Assembly: GCF_007362955.1 (NCBI RefSeq)
Contig: NZ_CP041696.1
Location: 248,001-312,000, forward strand
Length of the DNA: 64,000 nucleotides
Direction of reading: 5' to 3'
DNA from: Lysinibacillus fusiformis
Lineage (GTDB): Bacteria > Bacillota > Bacilli > Bacillales_A > Planococcaceae
Each line of letters opens with the position of its first letter. Position 1 is the stretch's first letter. Shown piece by piece: positions 15,913 to 25,153 of this stretch. The notes beneath the pieces were generated by a model. It was not told where the DNA came from, searched no databases, and saw only the letters and a program-made list of their open reading frames with translations. The translations under genes were made by a program, and so were the position numbers.

Positions 15913-16632
15913 TTAATATGGACGCTTTTTCCAAAGAATGATTGGCCCTAATAAAATAAGCCAAAATAAGATGACGAGTCCAATTAATCCGATTATATAA
16001 TGTTTCTCTCCAACGAATTGCTCGAGCACTATCAATGGCGTTCCCGCTGGTGCTTGATTTAAAAACATAAAATTTGTTCCCCAAACAATATTCAAAACGT
16101 AAATTAGCGGTACCGTTATACATAAAAATACGATTGGCTGCCATATTTTACGGATAGACAGTTGTAATTCTTGTGCAATTAGCATCGTCATCGGATAGGA
16201 AAATAACAGGAGATGAAATAAAAAACTATGAACATGCAGATAACTAAATGCCGAGACATTCGTCCAATCTGGTGTAAGCAATGCCATCAATGCTCCAGGC
16301 ATTGTCAAACAATACAGTAGCATATCAACATAATGACCTTTAAAAAGCGCATGGCCAAGTACGATAAAAATACCTAAGCCGCAAAGATGTAATGGCCAAG
16401 ACCCGTTCCAAAATGTATTGTCCATCACCATTACGATATTTTTAATAACCTCGAGGATCAAAATCGTAAACGCCCAATAAATCCGTATTTTTTTACGCTG
16501 CAATTGATTAGCCTTACGATATAGCCGAAACATCAAAAATATTCCAAGTGCTGTCAATAGTAGCCAGCTTATATGGTACCAATCAAATAGCCGAAAACCA
16601 TTTTCTAGTGATTGAATTGCTTCTCTTGCCAT
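15913..16632 (-). CDS. TIGR02206/YwaF-family integral membrane protein
   Basis: 239 aa with six to seven membrane helices. Conserved features of the YwaF family are visible: WPLHLCGLGIFI, the loop LTMPGALMALLTPDW, and HVHSFLFHLLLFSYP with conserved His residues. The biochemical role of this family is unknown. The start ATG at 16632 has GGAG eight bases upstream, which is better than the in-frame GTG three codons before. The gene is monocistronic, with a hairpin terminator downstream. Confidence 0.83.
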   Translation of the reverse strand: MAREAIQSLENGFRLFDWYHISWLLLTALGIFLMFRLYRKANQLQRKKIRIYWAFTILILEVIKNIVMVMDNTFWNGSWPLHLCGLGIFIVLGHALFKGHYVDMLLYCLTMPGALMALLTPDWTNVSAFSYLHVHSFLFHLLLFSYPMTMLIAQELQLSIRKIWQPIVFLCITVPLIYVLNIVWGTNFMFLNQAPAGTPLIVLEQFVGEKHYIIGLIGLVILFWLILLGPIILWKKRPY

Positions 16633-16871
16633 AACAACCACTCCATTTCAATCTAAAAAAGGGGATATACTTTTTACACTTCACCCAAAAATCTCCACTT
16701 ATTTAACATAATAAACGCAAGTCCGTTTCAAAATGTTCCGATTTGTGTTTGATTTGTGTGCGTGCCTGGCACTATTATGCTCAAATATTGAGAATTTTGT
16801 TTTTTCTCTTGAAAATTAAGTTATAATCCTATAAAGTGCATTTATTAAACAAAAACAAGGAGTGTACCATT

Positions 16872-17960
16872 TTGACACAACGTGCATACAATTTTAACGC
16901 AGGCCCTTCTGCACTACCACAAGAAGTATTAGAAAACGCTCAACAACAATTAGTAAACTTCCGTGAATCAGGTATGTCTATTATGGAGATGAGCCATCGT
17001 AGTGCAATTTTTGATGAAGTACATAATGAAGCAATTGCTCTATTGAAAAAACTTTATGCTATCCCTGAAAACTATGAAGTACTTTTCCTACAAGGTGGGG
17101 CAAGCCTTCAATTCACTATGGTACCCATGAACTTCTTACAACCCGACAAAAAGGCTAGCTACGTATTATCAGGCTCATGGTCTGAAAAAGCGATCAAAGA
17201 AGCAAAATTTTTCGGTCTAGCTGTTGAAGCAGCAAGTACGAAAGAAAACAAATACCGCAATATTCCTGCATTAGCTGATATTCAATTCAATGAAGATGAT
17301 GCTTATGTCCATATCACATCAAACAACACAATTTACGGTACGCAGTGGAAAGATTTCCCCGAAACTGGTAATGTTCCATTAGTAGCAGATATGTCTAGTG
17401 ACATCCTTTCTAAACCAGTAGATATCAGCAAATTTGGTATTATCTATGCAGGTGCACAAAAGAACCTTGGTCCATCTGGTGTTACAGTAGTCATTATCCG
17501 CAAAGATTTACTTGAAAAAGCAAATAAAGAGATTCCAACAATGCTAAAATATACAACACATGCTGACAGTAACTCTTTATACAATACACCTCCAACATTT
17601 GGTATTTATATGTTAGGTGAAGTATTGAAGTGGGTTGAGTCTAAAGGCGGCGTTGAAGCAATCGCGAAGCACAATGAAGCAAAAGCAAAAGTCATTTACG
17701 ACGCAATTGATAATAGCAATGGTTTTTATACAGGACATGCAACCCCAGAAAGCCGTTCATTGATGAACATCACTTTCCGTGTCGCTGATGAGGAACTAGA
17801 AAAACAATTCTTAGTTGAAGCAAAAGCAGCTGGTTTCGTTGGACTAAACGGTCACCGTTCTGTAGGTGGTTGCCGAGCTTCTACTTATAATGCAGTACCT
17901 TTAGAAGCTTGCGAGGCACTACGGGACTTTATGGTTACATTCCAAAATAAACACCAATAA
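16872..17960 (+). CDS. serC: Phosphoserine aminotransferase
   Basis: A 362-aa class V PLP-dependent aminotransferase for the second step of serine synthesis (3-phosphohydroxypyruvate to phosphoserine with glutamate), which also serves pyridoxal phosphate synthesis. Motifs: YNFNAGPSALP at the N-terminus, LQGGASLQFTMVPMN, HITSNNTIYGTQW, the PLP lysine K197 in YAGAQKNLGPSGV, and the C-terminal GHRSVGGCRASTYNAV. The length is standard. The true start is TTG at 16872, nine bases after AAGGAG; the in-frame ATG at 16836 precedes the binding site and lacks its own. serA is not adjacent, although serCA is often paired in Bacillales. Confidence 0.95.
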   Translation: MTQRAYNFNAGPSALPQEVLENAQQQLVNFRESGMSIMEMSHRSAIFDEVHNEAIALLKKLYAIPENYEVLFLQGGASLQFTMVPMNFLQPDKKASYVLSGSWSEKAIKEAKFFGLAVEAASTKENKYRNIPALADIQFNEDDAYVHITSNNTIYGTQWKDFPETGNVPLVADMSSDILSKPVDISKFGIIYAGAQKNLGPSGVTVVIIRKDLLEKANKEIPTMLKYTTHADSNSLYNTPPTFGIYMLGEVLKWVESKGGVEAIAKHNEAKAKVIYDAIDNSNGFYTGHATPESRSLMNITFRVADEELEKQFLVEAKAAGFVGLNGHRSVGGCRASTYNAVPLEACEALRDFMVTFQNKHQ

Positions 17961-17963
17961 TAC

Positions 17964-18012
17964 GAAAAACGACGAATGATTTCATTGAGATAATCATTCG
18001 TCGTTTTTTTTG
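17964..18012 (+). terminator. Terminator of serC
   Basis: AAAACGACGAATGATT pairs with AATCATTCGTCGTTTT, followed by Ts (to 18011). Confidence 0.85.
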
Positions 18013-18401
18013 TGGATACAACTATCTATTACACCTTTACGTATTATCTTCAGTAAGATTTTGTATCCCTATTAAATCATAGAAAATCACGACATCCATC
18101 TTCCATTTTGATATATGAGAGGTTTCTGTCTCTAGCACACTGTTTTCTGTACAATAATACAATTGCAGCACGAAGGTAAACTTTAAAAGAAATAAAGAGG
18201 CTGGAAAATGAATAGAAATTCCATCGTTTTATAGCACACTTACCAGCTTTGAGATTCATACAGCATACTATTTATTAAGAAAATTATAGTTTTTCCAATG
18301 GTTTATCGGACATATTACCAATCTCCTTTCGTTCAAAAATCATAGATTATTAGTGTAAGACACTAGCTTTACATTAACTATGGAGAAAGGAGGTCTTGTA
18401 A
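18013..18401. other. Intergenic region upstream of the Cys-rich gene
   Basis: About 390 bp with no supported gene. CATAGATTA at 18341-18349 fits the CATANNNTA -10 pattern of mother-cell sigma factors, but no -35 is placed at the right distance, so a sporulation promoter is only a suggestion. Confidence 0.35.
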
Positions 18402-18746
18402 ATGGAAGATAGACGATATGCAACACATATGAATTGGGATCGTTGCAAATGCGAAAAAAGTAGTAAATGTTGTCAAAAGGAAGAAAAATGTCATTGTCAT
18501 AAAGAAGAAAAGTGCACAGACAAGTTTGCTAACAATTGTAGAAGCTGTATTTGCGACCAACTAAGAAAATTTGAGGCAGGAACTTTAGTGGATATCTACC
18601 TGTCAGGAGGTGGTAGCTTCCATGGCTTGATTTTTATCAGCTTTAGTCCGCAAAATTGTTGCGCTTATTTCCTAGAGTCTGGAGCAGCAACTTCACCGCT
18701 TATTATAGACTGTAAAAAAATTGACGCTCTTCGCAGATTACCATAA
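18402..18746 (+). CDS. Cysteine-rich protein, possibly spore-coat associated
   Basis: 114 aa with about 14 Cys, most in the first 55 residues (CKCEKSSKCCQKEEKCHCHK, then CRSCICDQLRKF). A C-terminal half of beta character follows (GTLVDIYLSGGGSFHGLIFI). Cys-rich N-termini followed by C-x-C-D resemble spore coat and exosporium proteins of the CotY/CotZ type, but the C-terminal half does not let me place it with certainty. There is no signal peptide. The ATG is seven bases after a perfect AAAGGAGG. It is monocistronic and followed by a dispersed repeat. Disulfide cross-linking or metal binding is plausible. Confidence 0.7.
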   Translation: MEDRRYATHMNWDRCKCEKSSKCCQKEEKCHCHKEEKCTDKFANNCRSCICDQLRKFEAGTLVDIYLSGGGSFHGLIFISFSPQNCCAYFLESGAATSPLIIDCKKIDALRRLP

Positions 18747-18758
18747 TCAGTTTCTAAA

Positions 18759-18930
18759 GGGACTGTCCGTAAAGCCCTCCAAACAGTAACAATTGTTTCC
18801 TATATGGTGAAAATCCGCTTTCTGCTGGGAGTCGTGCACGTGCTTTCCCGCAGGAGTCTGCGCGGATTTTTACCTTTAATAGTATATCTTAATTACTCCT
18901 ACCATACTATTTTTACTTTTGTGACAGCCT
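18759..18930. repeat. Dispersed intergenic repeat, copy 1
   Basis: It shares ordered blocks with 44217-44380: AACAATTGTTTC, CCCGCANGAGTCTG, GCGGATTTTTAC, CATACTATTTTT and ACAGCC. The ends are roughly inverted (GGACTGTCC and GTGACAGCC). It lies at a 3' end between convergent genes (the Cys-rich gene and zur) and has no coding capacity. Confidence 0.6.
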
Positions 18931-19013
18931 CTTCTTTTACAGCTCTTTCAATTCTAGCTAAGATGTTAACAAATTAATGCAATCCCATTTCCAAATAAAA
19001 AAGCTGTTAAAGA

Positions 19014-19442
19014 TTACTTTGCCAGGGTTCCTCCCTTACAATCTGGACATTTTCCGTAAATCTCAAATTTATGGTTTTCGATTTCATAGTTAGGAAGATT
19101 CTCACCAAGCATTTCCATCGGGCAAAGATGAAGTTCCTTAACATTGCCACAATCCATACAAATAAAATGATGGTGATGATGTTCTGACTCGCAATGCATA
19201 CGAAAATTTCGTTCGCCAGTTAATTCCGTTTCTTCTAAGATGCCAAGCTTCACAAACGTCGCCAGATTGCGATAAATCGTATCAAAACTCATGCCTGGAA
19301 AATCTTTTTTCAGCACATCTAATAAATCACGAGCGGTTAAATATTTATCCGTTGCCGCAAACATATCTAATATTAATTCACGTTTATCTGTTTTTTTATA
19401 GCCGTTTTCTTTTAAAATTTCCCACGCTCTTGAAATATTCAC
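19014..19442 (-). CDS. zur: Zinc uptake regulator, Fur family
   Basis: A 142-aa Fur-family repressor. The winged helix-turn-helix is in residues 1-80 ([36 protein letters not shown]). The metal-binding dimerisation domain has [19 protein letters not shown] and a C-terminal CPDC pair, giving the CxxC...CxxC structural zinc site. Co-transcription after znuC-znuB and the Zur-like box before znuC identify it as Zur rather than Fur or PerR. Its GTG start overlaps the znuB stop (GTGA). The operon is thus autoregulated: zinc-loaded Zur should repress uptake and its own synthesis. Confidence 0.9.
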   Translation of the reverse strand: MNISRAWEILKENGYKKTDKRELILDMFAATDKYLTARDLLDVLKKDFPGMSFDTIYRNLATFVKLGILEETELTGERNFRMHCESEHHHHHFICMDCGNVKELHLCPMEMLGENLPNYEIENHKFEIYGKCPDCKGGTLAK

Positions 19443-20302
19443 AGTGCTGCCTCCCCTTGTTTTGCAGATAATTTAAATGCTACTTTCTTACCTAAGATTA
19501 CGAGTAATAATATTAAAATCGAAGTAACTACAATTGTACCACCAGGTGCTAAATCTAAATAAAATGCACTCACTAAACCAATTAATACGGCTGTTTCGCC
19601 AAAGACAATAGCATAGATGATTGTTTGCTTAAAACCTTTTGCCAGCCGCATTGCTGCAGCAACTGGTAACGTCATGAGCGAAGATACAAGTAAAATACCC
19701 ACAATTCGCATGCTTGCAGCAATAACGAGCGCTGTCACAATCATAAACAATAGATGTACCCACCGTGCAGGTAAACCACTAGCCTTAGCATATTCTTCAT
19801 CAAACGACAGCACAAATAGCTCCTTAAAGAATAAAAATAAAAAGACAATCACAATCACAGCAATCCCCACGACCACCCATAAATCCTGGCGTGATACAGC
19901 TGACACCGAACCAAATAAATAACTCATTAAATCTGTACTAAAGCCACTTGCAAGTGAAATGAATATAGCACTAATTCCTATCCCACCAGACATAATAATC
20001 GGAATCGCTAGCTCTTCGTAATGCTTGTATAATCTTCGTAAGCGTTCTATTAATACCGAGCCACTTACCGAAGCAAGAATGCCTAAATAAATCGGATTAA
20101 GCATGGAAAACGCGGCAAAAGTTTGACTTACATACAAGCTACCTGCAATCCCAGCTAATGTAACATGTGATAAGGCATCCGCAATTAACGATAATCTGCG
20201 AACTACGATGAAAACACCTAGAAGTGGTGCAATTATGCCAATTAAAAGCCCTGAGAAAAAGGCGTTTTGTAAAAATTCATAGTTTAAAATTGCTTCAATC
20301 AT
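19439..20302 (-). CDS. znuB: Zinc ABC transporter permease
   Basis: 287 aa with eight or more membrane helices, ABC-3 family (ZnuB/AdcB/MntB type). Characteristic segments are [34 protein letters not shown] and [19 protein letters not shown]. It forms the membrane channel for Zn(II) import with the ZnuC ATPase. It lies 13 bp after znuC and overlaps zur by four bases, so the three form one operon. The zinc-binding lipoprotein (znuA/adcA) that must deliver the ion is not encoded beside it and should lie elsewhere in the genome. Confidence 0.93.
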   Translation of the reverse strand: MIEAILNYEFLQNAFFSGLLIGIIAPLLGVFIVVRRLSLIADALSHVTLAGIAGSLYVSQTFAAFSMLNPIYLGILASVSGSVLIERLRRLYKHYEELAIPIIMSGGIGISAIFISLASGFSTDLMSYLFGSVSAVSRQDLWVVVGIAVIVIVFLFLFFKELFVLSFDEEYAKASGLPARWVHLLFMIVTALVIAASMRIVGILLVSSLMTLPVAAAMRLAKGFKQTIIYAIVFGETAVLIGLVSAFYLDLAPGGTIVVTSILILLLVILGKKVAFKLSAKQGEAAL

Positions 20303-20315
20303 TACGCCTTCTCCT

Positions 20316-21062
20316 TTAGTGAATCTTTCTCACGGAATGGCCGTACCACGCATCGAGCGCATCCTGTGAAATCGTATCAAATTCATTTTTGTAGCCATGG
20401 AAATGAATCGTTTGATTTAAACACGCAACATGACTGATACGATTCGACACTGTATCAACATCATGTGTGACAAGAATCATCGTAATCCCTTGTTCCCGAT
20501 TCAATTTCGCCAGCATATCATAAAATGACTGTACATTCTCATGATCGATGCCGACAGTAGGCTCATCTAAAATTAGTAGACTAGGCTCACTCACTAGAGC
20601 ACGTGCAATAAAGACGCGCTGCTGCTGCCCACCGGACAATTCGCCAATATTTCGATTCATAAAACCTTCCATACCTACTGCTTTTAATGCTTCTTGCACT
20701 TTATCTTTAGCATCTCGCGCAGGACGTTTAAAAAGCCCTAATTTTTTTGTTAATCCACTTTTAACAACCTCTTGTACAGTTGCTGGAAAACCAGAGTTAA
20801 AGGCATTGGATTTTTGTGACACATAACCAATCCATTCACGGTGCTTAAATATTGCACTCGACTCACCAAATAACTTTATTTCACCAGACATGGGCTTCAG
20901 TAAACCTAAAATAATTTTTAGTAAAGTTGATTTACCTGAACCATTCGGACCAAGTAGTGCTAAAAAATCTCCTTCTTCCACTCGAAAAGAAATATTTTTT
21001 AATACTTGTGTATAGTCATATTGAAATGACACGTTTTCTATTTCAATTAACGTTTTCTTCAT
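20316..21062 (-). CDS. znuC: Zinc ABC transporter ATP-binding protein
   Basis: A 248-aa ABC ATPase. Walker A GPNGSGKST at about residues 38-46, signature LSGGQQQRV, Walker B LLILDEPTVGID, and switch His in LVTHDVD. It drives import through ZnuB. The zinc assignment, rather than manganese, rests on the zur gene in the same operon and on the Zur-like box 18 bases before the start codon. It is the first gene of the operon. The start ATG has an AGAAAG ribosome binding site. Confidence 0.93.
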   Translation of the reverse strand: MKKTLIEIENVSFQYDYTQVLKNISFRVEEGDFLALLGPNGSGKSTLLKIILGLLKPMSGEIKLFGESSAIFKHREWIGYVSQKSNAFNSGFPATVQEVVKSGLTKKLGLFKRPARDAKDKVQEALKAVGMEGFMNRNIGELSGGQQQRVFIARALVSEPSLLILDEPTVGIDHENVQSFYDMLAKLNREQGITMILVTHDVDTVSNRISHVACLNQTIHFHGYKNEFDTISQDALDAWYGHSVRKIH

Positions 21063-21079
21063 GCTATTCGCTTCTTTCT

Positions 21080-21100
21080 AATTCAAAATCATTACGATTT
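21080..21100. promoter_or_regulatory. Zur box upstream of znuCB-zur
   Basis: The segment ends in ATTACGATTT, a perfect right half of the B. subtilis Zur consensus (AAATCGTAAT, one base, ATTACGATTT). The left half AATTCAAAAT agrees at 7 of 10 positions. It lies 18 bp before znuC and 69 bp before the divergent DUF2624 gene. Confidence 0.72.
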
Positions 21101-21168
21101 ACAAATTGTAAGTATAAATGAAAGTTCAGTTTTTGTAAAGAAAACAAAACTTACGAGGAGGGTTAGCT

Positions 21169-21405
21169 TTGAGTATTCAATTTTTACAGCAATTATCACA
21201 AAGTAGTGATAAGGAAATTGTTGCGATTGCACGTGCCGAAGGTTTTGAAATTAGCACTTCTGAAGTGAAAAAACTTAGACCTTATTTAGAGCAATTCTCA
21301 TTTTCTTGGCTCTTTTTAGGTATTCCTAAAGACATACTTGTAGAAGTCGAAGCAGTGTTGGGAAGAAAGCGTTCTCGCCAACTTATAGCCCTATTTACAA
21401 AGTAA
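21169..21405 (+). CDS. DUF2624 (YqfT-like) protein
   Basis: A 78-aa soluble helical protein: MSIQFLQQLSQSSDKEIVAI at the start, then EVKKLRPYLEQF and a C-terminal RSRQLIALFTK. Its size, pattern and position beside nfo and zur match B. subtilis YqfT, so I assign it to DUF2624, whose function is unknown. The start is TTG with GAGGAGGG about seven bases upstream. It is divergent from znuC, with the Zur box between them, so zinc control of this gene is possible but unproven. A strong bidirectional terminator follows. Confidence 0.75.
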   Translation: MSIQFLQQLSQSSDKEIVAIARAEGFEISTSEVKKLRPYLEQFSFSWLFLGIPKDILVEVEAVLGRKRSRQLIALFTK

Positions 21406-21441
21406 TGTATGTTTACACGCTGATCATTATAGAAAATAGAA

Positions 21442-21480
21442 AGCCCGAATCAGTACATCTACTGATTCGGGCTATTTCTT
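21442..21480. terminator. Bidirectional terminator between DUF2624 gene and nfo
   Basis: A 14-bp perfect stem (AGCCCGAATCAGTA at 21442-21455 and its complement at 21460-21473) with a 4-base loop, flanked by A-rich and TTTCTT tracts. It serves two convergent genes. Confidence 0.88.
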
Positions 21481-21483
21481 TAC

Positions 21484-22377
21484 TTATCCACGTAAGGCGT
21501 CGATAAGTTCAGGTTTATATTCTTCACTACGCAACATCTCAATTTCGTACTTATAAGGTGCTGACTTCGATTTCGCATCACTATTTAATGCGACAAATGG
21601 TGTTTCTAAAATTTTTGGTATGGCCATTAACTGTGGGTGATGTACTACATATTTTAATGCATCAAAACCAATATGACCAAAACCAATATTTTCGTGGCGG
21701 TCTTTACCGGCACCACGAACATTTTTAGAGTCGTTAATGTGAAGCACTTTTATGCGATCCACACCAATGATTTTATCGAATTCATTTAACACACCATCAA
21801 AATCTTCTACGATATTATAGCCAGCATCATGAGTATGACAGGTGTCAAAACATACTGAAAGTCGTTCATTATGGGTCACACCATCAATGATTTTTGCTAA
21901 TTCTTCAAAAGAGCGACCACATTCTGTACCCTTCCCTGCCATTGTTTCTAAAGCAATTTGCACAGGGAAATCCTGTGATAATACTTCATTCAAGCCCGCA
22001 ATAATTTTAGCAATCCCTGCATCTGCCCCTGCGCCAACATGTGCACCAGGATGTAAAACAATTTGTGTAGCTTCCAATGCAGCAGTACGTTCAATTTCAG
22101 ATTGCAAGAAATCTACACCGAGACGGAACGTTTCAGGTTTTTCTGTATTCGCAATATTTATAATGTAGGGAGCATGAACGACGATGTTTGTCATCCCGTG
22201 TTCTTTCATGTGTAATAAACCATTCATAATATTGAGGTCAGAGATAGGCTTACGACGTGTGTTTTGAGGAGCACCTGTATAAATCATAAAGGTATTGGCT
22301 CCATAAGAAAGAGCTTCTTTACTAGAACCGAGTAGCATATCTTTCCCACTCATTGAAACATGTGAGCCAAGTAGCAT
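21484..22377 (-). CDS. nfo: Endonuclease IV (apurinic/apyrimidinic endonuclease)
   Basis: A 297-aa AP endonuclease of base-excision repair, a TIM barrel with three zinc ions. Signatures in order: [48 protein letters not shown] and [20 protein letters not shown], which supply the His, Glu and Asp zinc ligands. The length is typical. The start ATG has AGGAGG upstream. It lies 12 bp after cshB and is probably co-transcribed with it, as in B. subtilis (yqfR-yqfS). Confidence 0.96.
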   Translation of the reverse strand: MLLGSHVSMSGKDMLLGSSKEALSYGANTFMIYTGAPQNTRRKPISDLNIMNGLLHMKEHGMTNIVVHAPYIINIANTEKPETFRLGVDFLQSEIERTAALEATQIVLHPGAHVGAGADAGIAKIIAGLNEVLSQDFPVQIALETMAGKGTECGRSFEELAKIIDGVTHNERLSVCFDTCHTHDAGYNIVEDFDGVLNEFDKIIGVDRIKVLHINDSKNVRGAGKDRHENIGFGHIGFDALKYVVHHPQLMAIPKILETPFVALNSDAKSKSAPYKYEIEMLRSEEYKPELIDALRG

Positions 22378-22389
22378 CAGTATACCTCC

Positions 22390-23691
22390 TTATTTTTTGC
22401 CACGCGCTTTTATGCGACGTTCACGTTTTTTAATTTTTTCCATTTCCCATTTCATATTACGTTTGTAGCCTGGTTTTACTTTTTTCGGCTTACGCACTAA
22501 AGATTTTGCTTTCGCATCAATTTCATTTTCGTGTTTCACACGATTTTTACGGGCATGACGTTCTTTTAGTTCTGTCCATTCACCGTCTTTTACGTCTTTT
22601 TGAACGAAAGGAATCCCCATTTTTTCGACACGAGCTAAAGCATCCTCATCAGAAGGCTCGAATAAGGTAATGGCAGTTCCTTTATTTCCAGCACGTGCTG
22701 TTCGGCCAACACGGTGGATGAAGAACTCTAAATCTTCCGGAATTTCGTAATTAATAACATGAGAAATGCCTTGAATGTCGATTCCTCGAGCAGCAAGGTC
22801 CGTTGCCACGATATATTGATAATCTAAATCACGAATTTGCTTCATCATACGACTACGTTCACGTGGCGCTAAATCACCATGAATTTGCCCACAACGAATA
22901 CCATTTTCCGTTAAATAGCCCGCTACGTGCTCAGCTGTTTTACGTGTATTCGTAAATATAACTGCTAAGAATGGGTTTATGCCTTCAATCACATCTAGTA
23001 AACGTTTGTTACGTGACTTTGAACGAATGGGTACTAATACAAAGTCAATACCTTCAGCTACAGGGCGTTTGTCGTTCATATGCACATGTACAGGCGCTTC
23101 CATATATTTTTTCAAGAATGGTTGCAAACGTTCTGGAATCGTTGCTGAGAATACATACATTTCAAGCTTCTCAGGCATTTGAGAGGCAAAGCCATCGATA
23201 TCTTCTATGAAGCCCATATCGAACGCTAAGTCTGCTTCATCTACTACTAAAATTGGTGCCGTATGCACAAATAACGCTTGCGCTGAAACAAGGTCACGAA
23301 TACGTCCTGGTGTACCAACAACGATTTGTGGCTGCGTTTTTAGCTTGTCAATGGAGCGTTGTTTGTCCGTACCCCCAATAAATAATTTTGCTTGAATTTC
23401 TGTTCCTTCAATTAATTGCGTTAATGCATCAAAAATTTGTTGTGCCAGTTCACGTGTTGGTGAAGTTATGACAGCTTGTACTTCCTGTTTTTCAACATTG
23501 ACACGTTGCACAATTGGAATTAAGAAACTATGTGTTTTTCCTGTACCCGTATGTGCTTGACCAATCGCACTTTTTCCTTTAAGTAGCAGTGGAATGATTT
23601 CCTTTTGTATTGGCGTTGGTTCTGTGAAGCCAAGTTTTGCGATTGCGTCCTGCAAAAATGGCTGAAAATTATAATCTGTATATTTCGACAT
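22390..23691 (-). CDS. cshB: DEAD-box RNA helicase
   Basis: 433 aa. All helicase motifs are present: Q motif (GFTEPTPIQKEIIPLLL), motif I AHTGTGKT, PTRELA, TPGR, motif II DEAD in VVDEADLAFD, SAT, and motif VI HRVGRTARAG. A Lys/Arg-rich tail of about 60 residues (ending RRIKARGKK) should bind RNA. The combination with nfo downstream identifies CshB (YqfR), a cold-shock-associated helicase acting on structured RNA. The start ATG has GGAGG upstream. Confidence 0.94.
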   Translation of the reverse strand: MSKYTDYNFQPFLQDAIAKLGFTEPTPIQKEIIPLLLKGKSAIGQAHTGTGKTHSFLIPIVQRVNVEKQEVQAVITSPTRELAQQIFDALTQLIEGTEIQAKLFIGGTDKQRSIDKLKTQPQIVVGTPGRIRDLVSAQALFVHTAPILVVDEADLAFDMGFIEDIDGFASQMPEKLEMYVFSATIPERLQPFLKKYMEAPVHVHMNDKRPVAEGIDFVLVPIRSKSRNKRLLDVIEGINPFLAVIFTNTRKTAEHVAGYLTENGIRCGQIHGDLAPRERSRMMKQIRDLDYQYIVATDLAARGIDIQGISHVINYEIPEDLEFFIHRVGRTARAGNKGTAITLFEPSDEDALARVEKMGIPFVQKDVKDGEWTELKERHARKNRVKHENEIDAKAKSLVRKPKKVKPGYKRNMKWEMEKIKKRERRIKARGKK

Positions 23692-23991
23692 ATTTCGTAC
23701 CTCCTAATATCTAACCTATTGTACCATGATTCGCACATTTAGGTATCTTTACGTTCTATAAACACAAGGATCATCGTTAATCTCTTGTATTTGTCACCGT
23801 TTCAACGCTAACCCTTATCAAACTTACTTTAAATACCGCTATTATGCAATTAAAAAAGTGCTCTAGGTACATGAATAAAGAATGTAGATCAATTTTAGTA
23901 GATTTTATGTCAATTATCACCAACTAATGATTTGTAGAATTACCACATGTTATGATAGGAAATGTAAGATACTAGAGGAGGTTGATTTTTG
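23692..23991. other. Divergent intergenic region, cshB to bdhA
   Basis: About 300 bp, AT-rich, carrying both promoters. I see no ORF, no operator I can name and no cre match. Confidence 0.5.
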
Positions 23992-25047
23992 ATGAAAGCA
24001 GCAAGATGGTATAAAGCAAGAGACATCCGAGTAGAAAACATTGAAGAACCAACTATTGCACCTGGAAAAGTGAAAATTAAAGTACATTGGACAGGTATTT
24101 GTGGAAGCGATTTACATGAGTATGCAGCTGGACCAATATTCATTCCGGTCGAACAACCTCACTACGTAAGTAATGATATTGCGCCAATTGTTATGGGCCA
24201 CGAGTTTTCTGGTGAAGTTGTAGAACTTGGCGAAGGTGTAACAAAAGTAAAATTAGGTGACCCTGTTGTGGTAGAACCTATTCTTGCATGTGGCGAATGT
24301 GCTGCTTGTAAGAAAGGAAAGTATAATATTTGTAAACATTTAGGATTCCACGGTCTTTCTGGCGGTGGTGGCGGTTTCTCTGAATACACAATGGTAGACG
24401 AACACATGGTACACAAAATGCCAGAAGGTCTTTCATATGAACAAGGTGCGCTGGTAGAGCCAGCAGCAGTTGCCTTACACGCAGTTCGTCAGAGTAAACT
24501 AAAAGCAGGAGACAAAGCAGCTGTTTTTGGAACTGGGCCAATCGGTCTACTTGTTATTGAGGCCCTTCGCGCAGCGGGCGCATCTGAAATATATGCAGTG
24601 GAACTTTCCCCTGAACGTGCAGCAAAAGCCATGGAATTAGGCGCTACGGCAGCCATCAATCCAAAAGATGAAGATGCAGTAGCTCGACTGCATGAGTTAA
24701 CAAATGGAGGCGTGGATGTTGCATTTGAAGTGACAGGCGTGCCAGTAGTATTACAACAAGCCATTGACGCTACTACATTTGAAGGTGAGACGATCATCGT
24801 TTCTATTTGGGAATCAGCAGCTTCCATACAGCCGAACAACCTCGTTCTTTCGGAGCGTACTGTAAAAGGAATTATCGCTTATCGTGATATTTTCCCTGCA
24901 GTAATGGAATTAATGACAAAAGGTTATTTCCCTGCGGATAAGCTTGTGACAAAACGTATTAGCCTTGATGAAGTTGTAACAGAAGGCTTTGAAGCATTAA
25001 TGAAAGAAAAAAACCATATAAAAATACTTGTTAATTCACAAGAATAG
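23992..25047 (+). CDS. bdhA: (R,R)-butanediol dehydrogenase-like zinc alcohol dehydrogenase
   Basis: A 351-aa medium-chain dehydrogenase. Catalytic zinc ligands are in GICGSDLHEY and GHEFSGEV. The structural zinc site is the four-Cys CGECAACKKGKYNIC. The coenzyme fold has FGTGPIGLLV with an acidic residue (VELSPERA) favouring NAD. The segment IFIPVEQPHYVSNDIAPIVM is characteristic of BdhA, which interconverts acetoin and 2,3-butanediol. The start ATG at 23992 follows GAGGAGG; a TTG one codon earlier is also possible. No acetoin synthesis genes are adjacent. A terminator follows. Confidence 0.85.
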   Translation: MKAARWYKARDIRVENIEEPTIAPGKVKIKVHWTGICGSDLHEYAAGPIFIPVEQPHYVSNDIAPIVMGHEFSGEVVELGEGVTKVKLGDPVVVEPILACGECAACKKGKYNICKHLGFHGLSGGGGGFSEYTMVDEHMVHKMPEGLSYEQGALVEPAAVALHAVRQSKLKAGDKAAVFGTGPIGLLVIEALRAAGASEIYAVELSPERAAKAMELGATAAINPKDEDAVARLHELTNGGVDVAFEVTGVPVVLQQAIDATTFEGETIIVSIWESAASIQPNNLVLSERTVKGIIAYRDIFPAVMELMTKGYFPADKLVTKRISLDEVVTEGFEALMKEKNHIKILVNSQE

Positions 25048-25076
25048 TAGAGCAAAAAACTCGCTTTCCATACAGA

Positions 25077-25122
25077 AGCCGTTAGAGCAGACAGGATGTC
25101 CTTTCTCTAACGGCTTTATTTT
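25077..25122 (+). terminator. Terminator of bdhA
   Basis: AGCCGTTAGAG (25077-25087) pairs with CTCTAACGGCT (25105-25115), followed by TTATTTT. Confidence 0.8.
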
Positions 25123-25153
25123 ATGGACTTGGGACATGTTCTACATTTGTTCA

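Noticed and set aside
16642..16871. T-box or other riboswitch before serC
   Set aside because: No T-box sequence, and the leader after the TATAAT is only about 40 bases.
18077..18259. 60-codon minus-strand frame between serC and the Cys-rich gene
   Set aside because: No ribosome binding site and a composition unlike neighbouring proteins.
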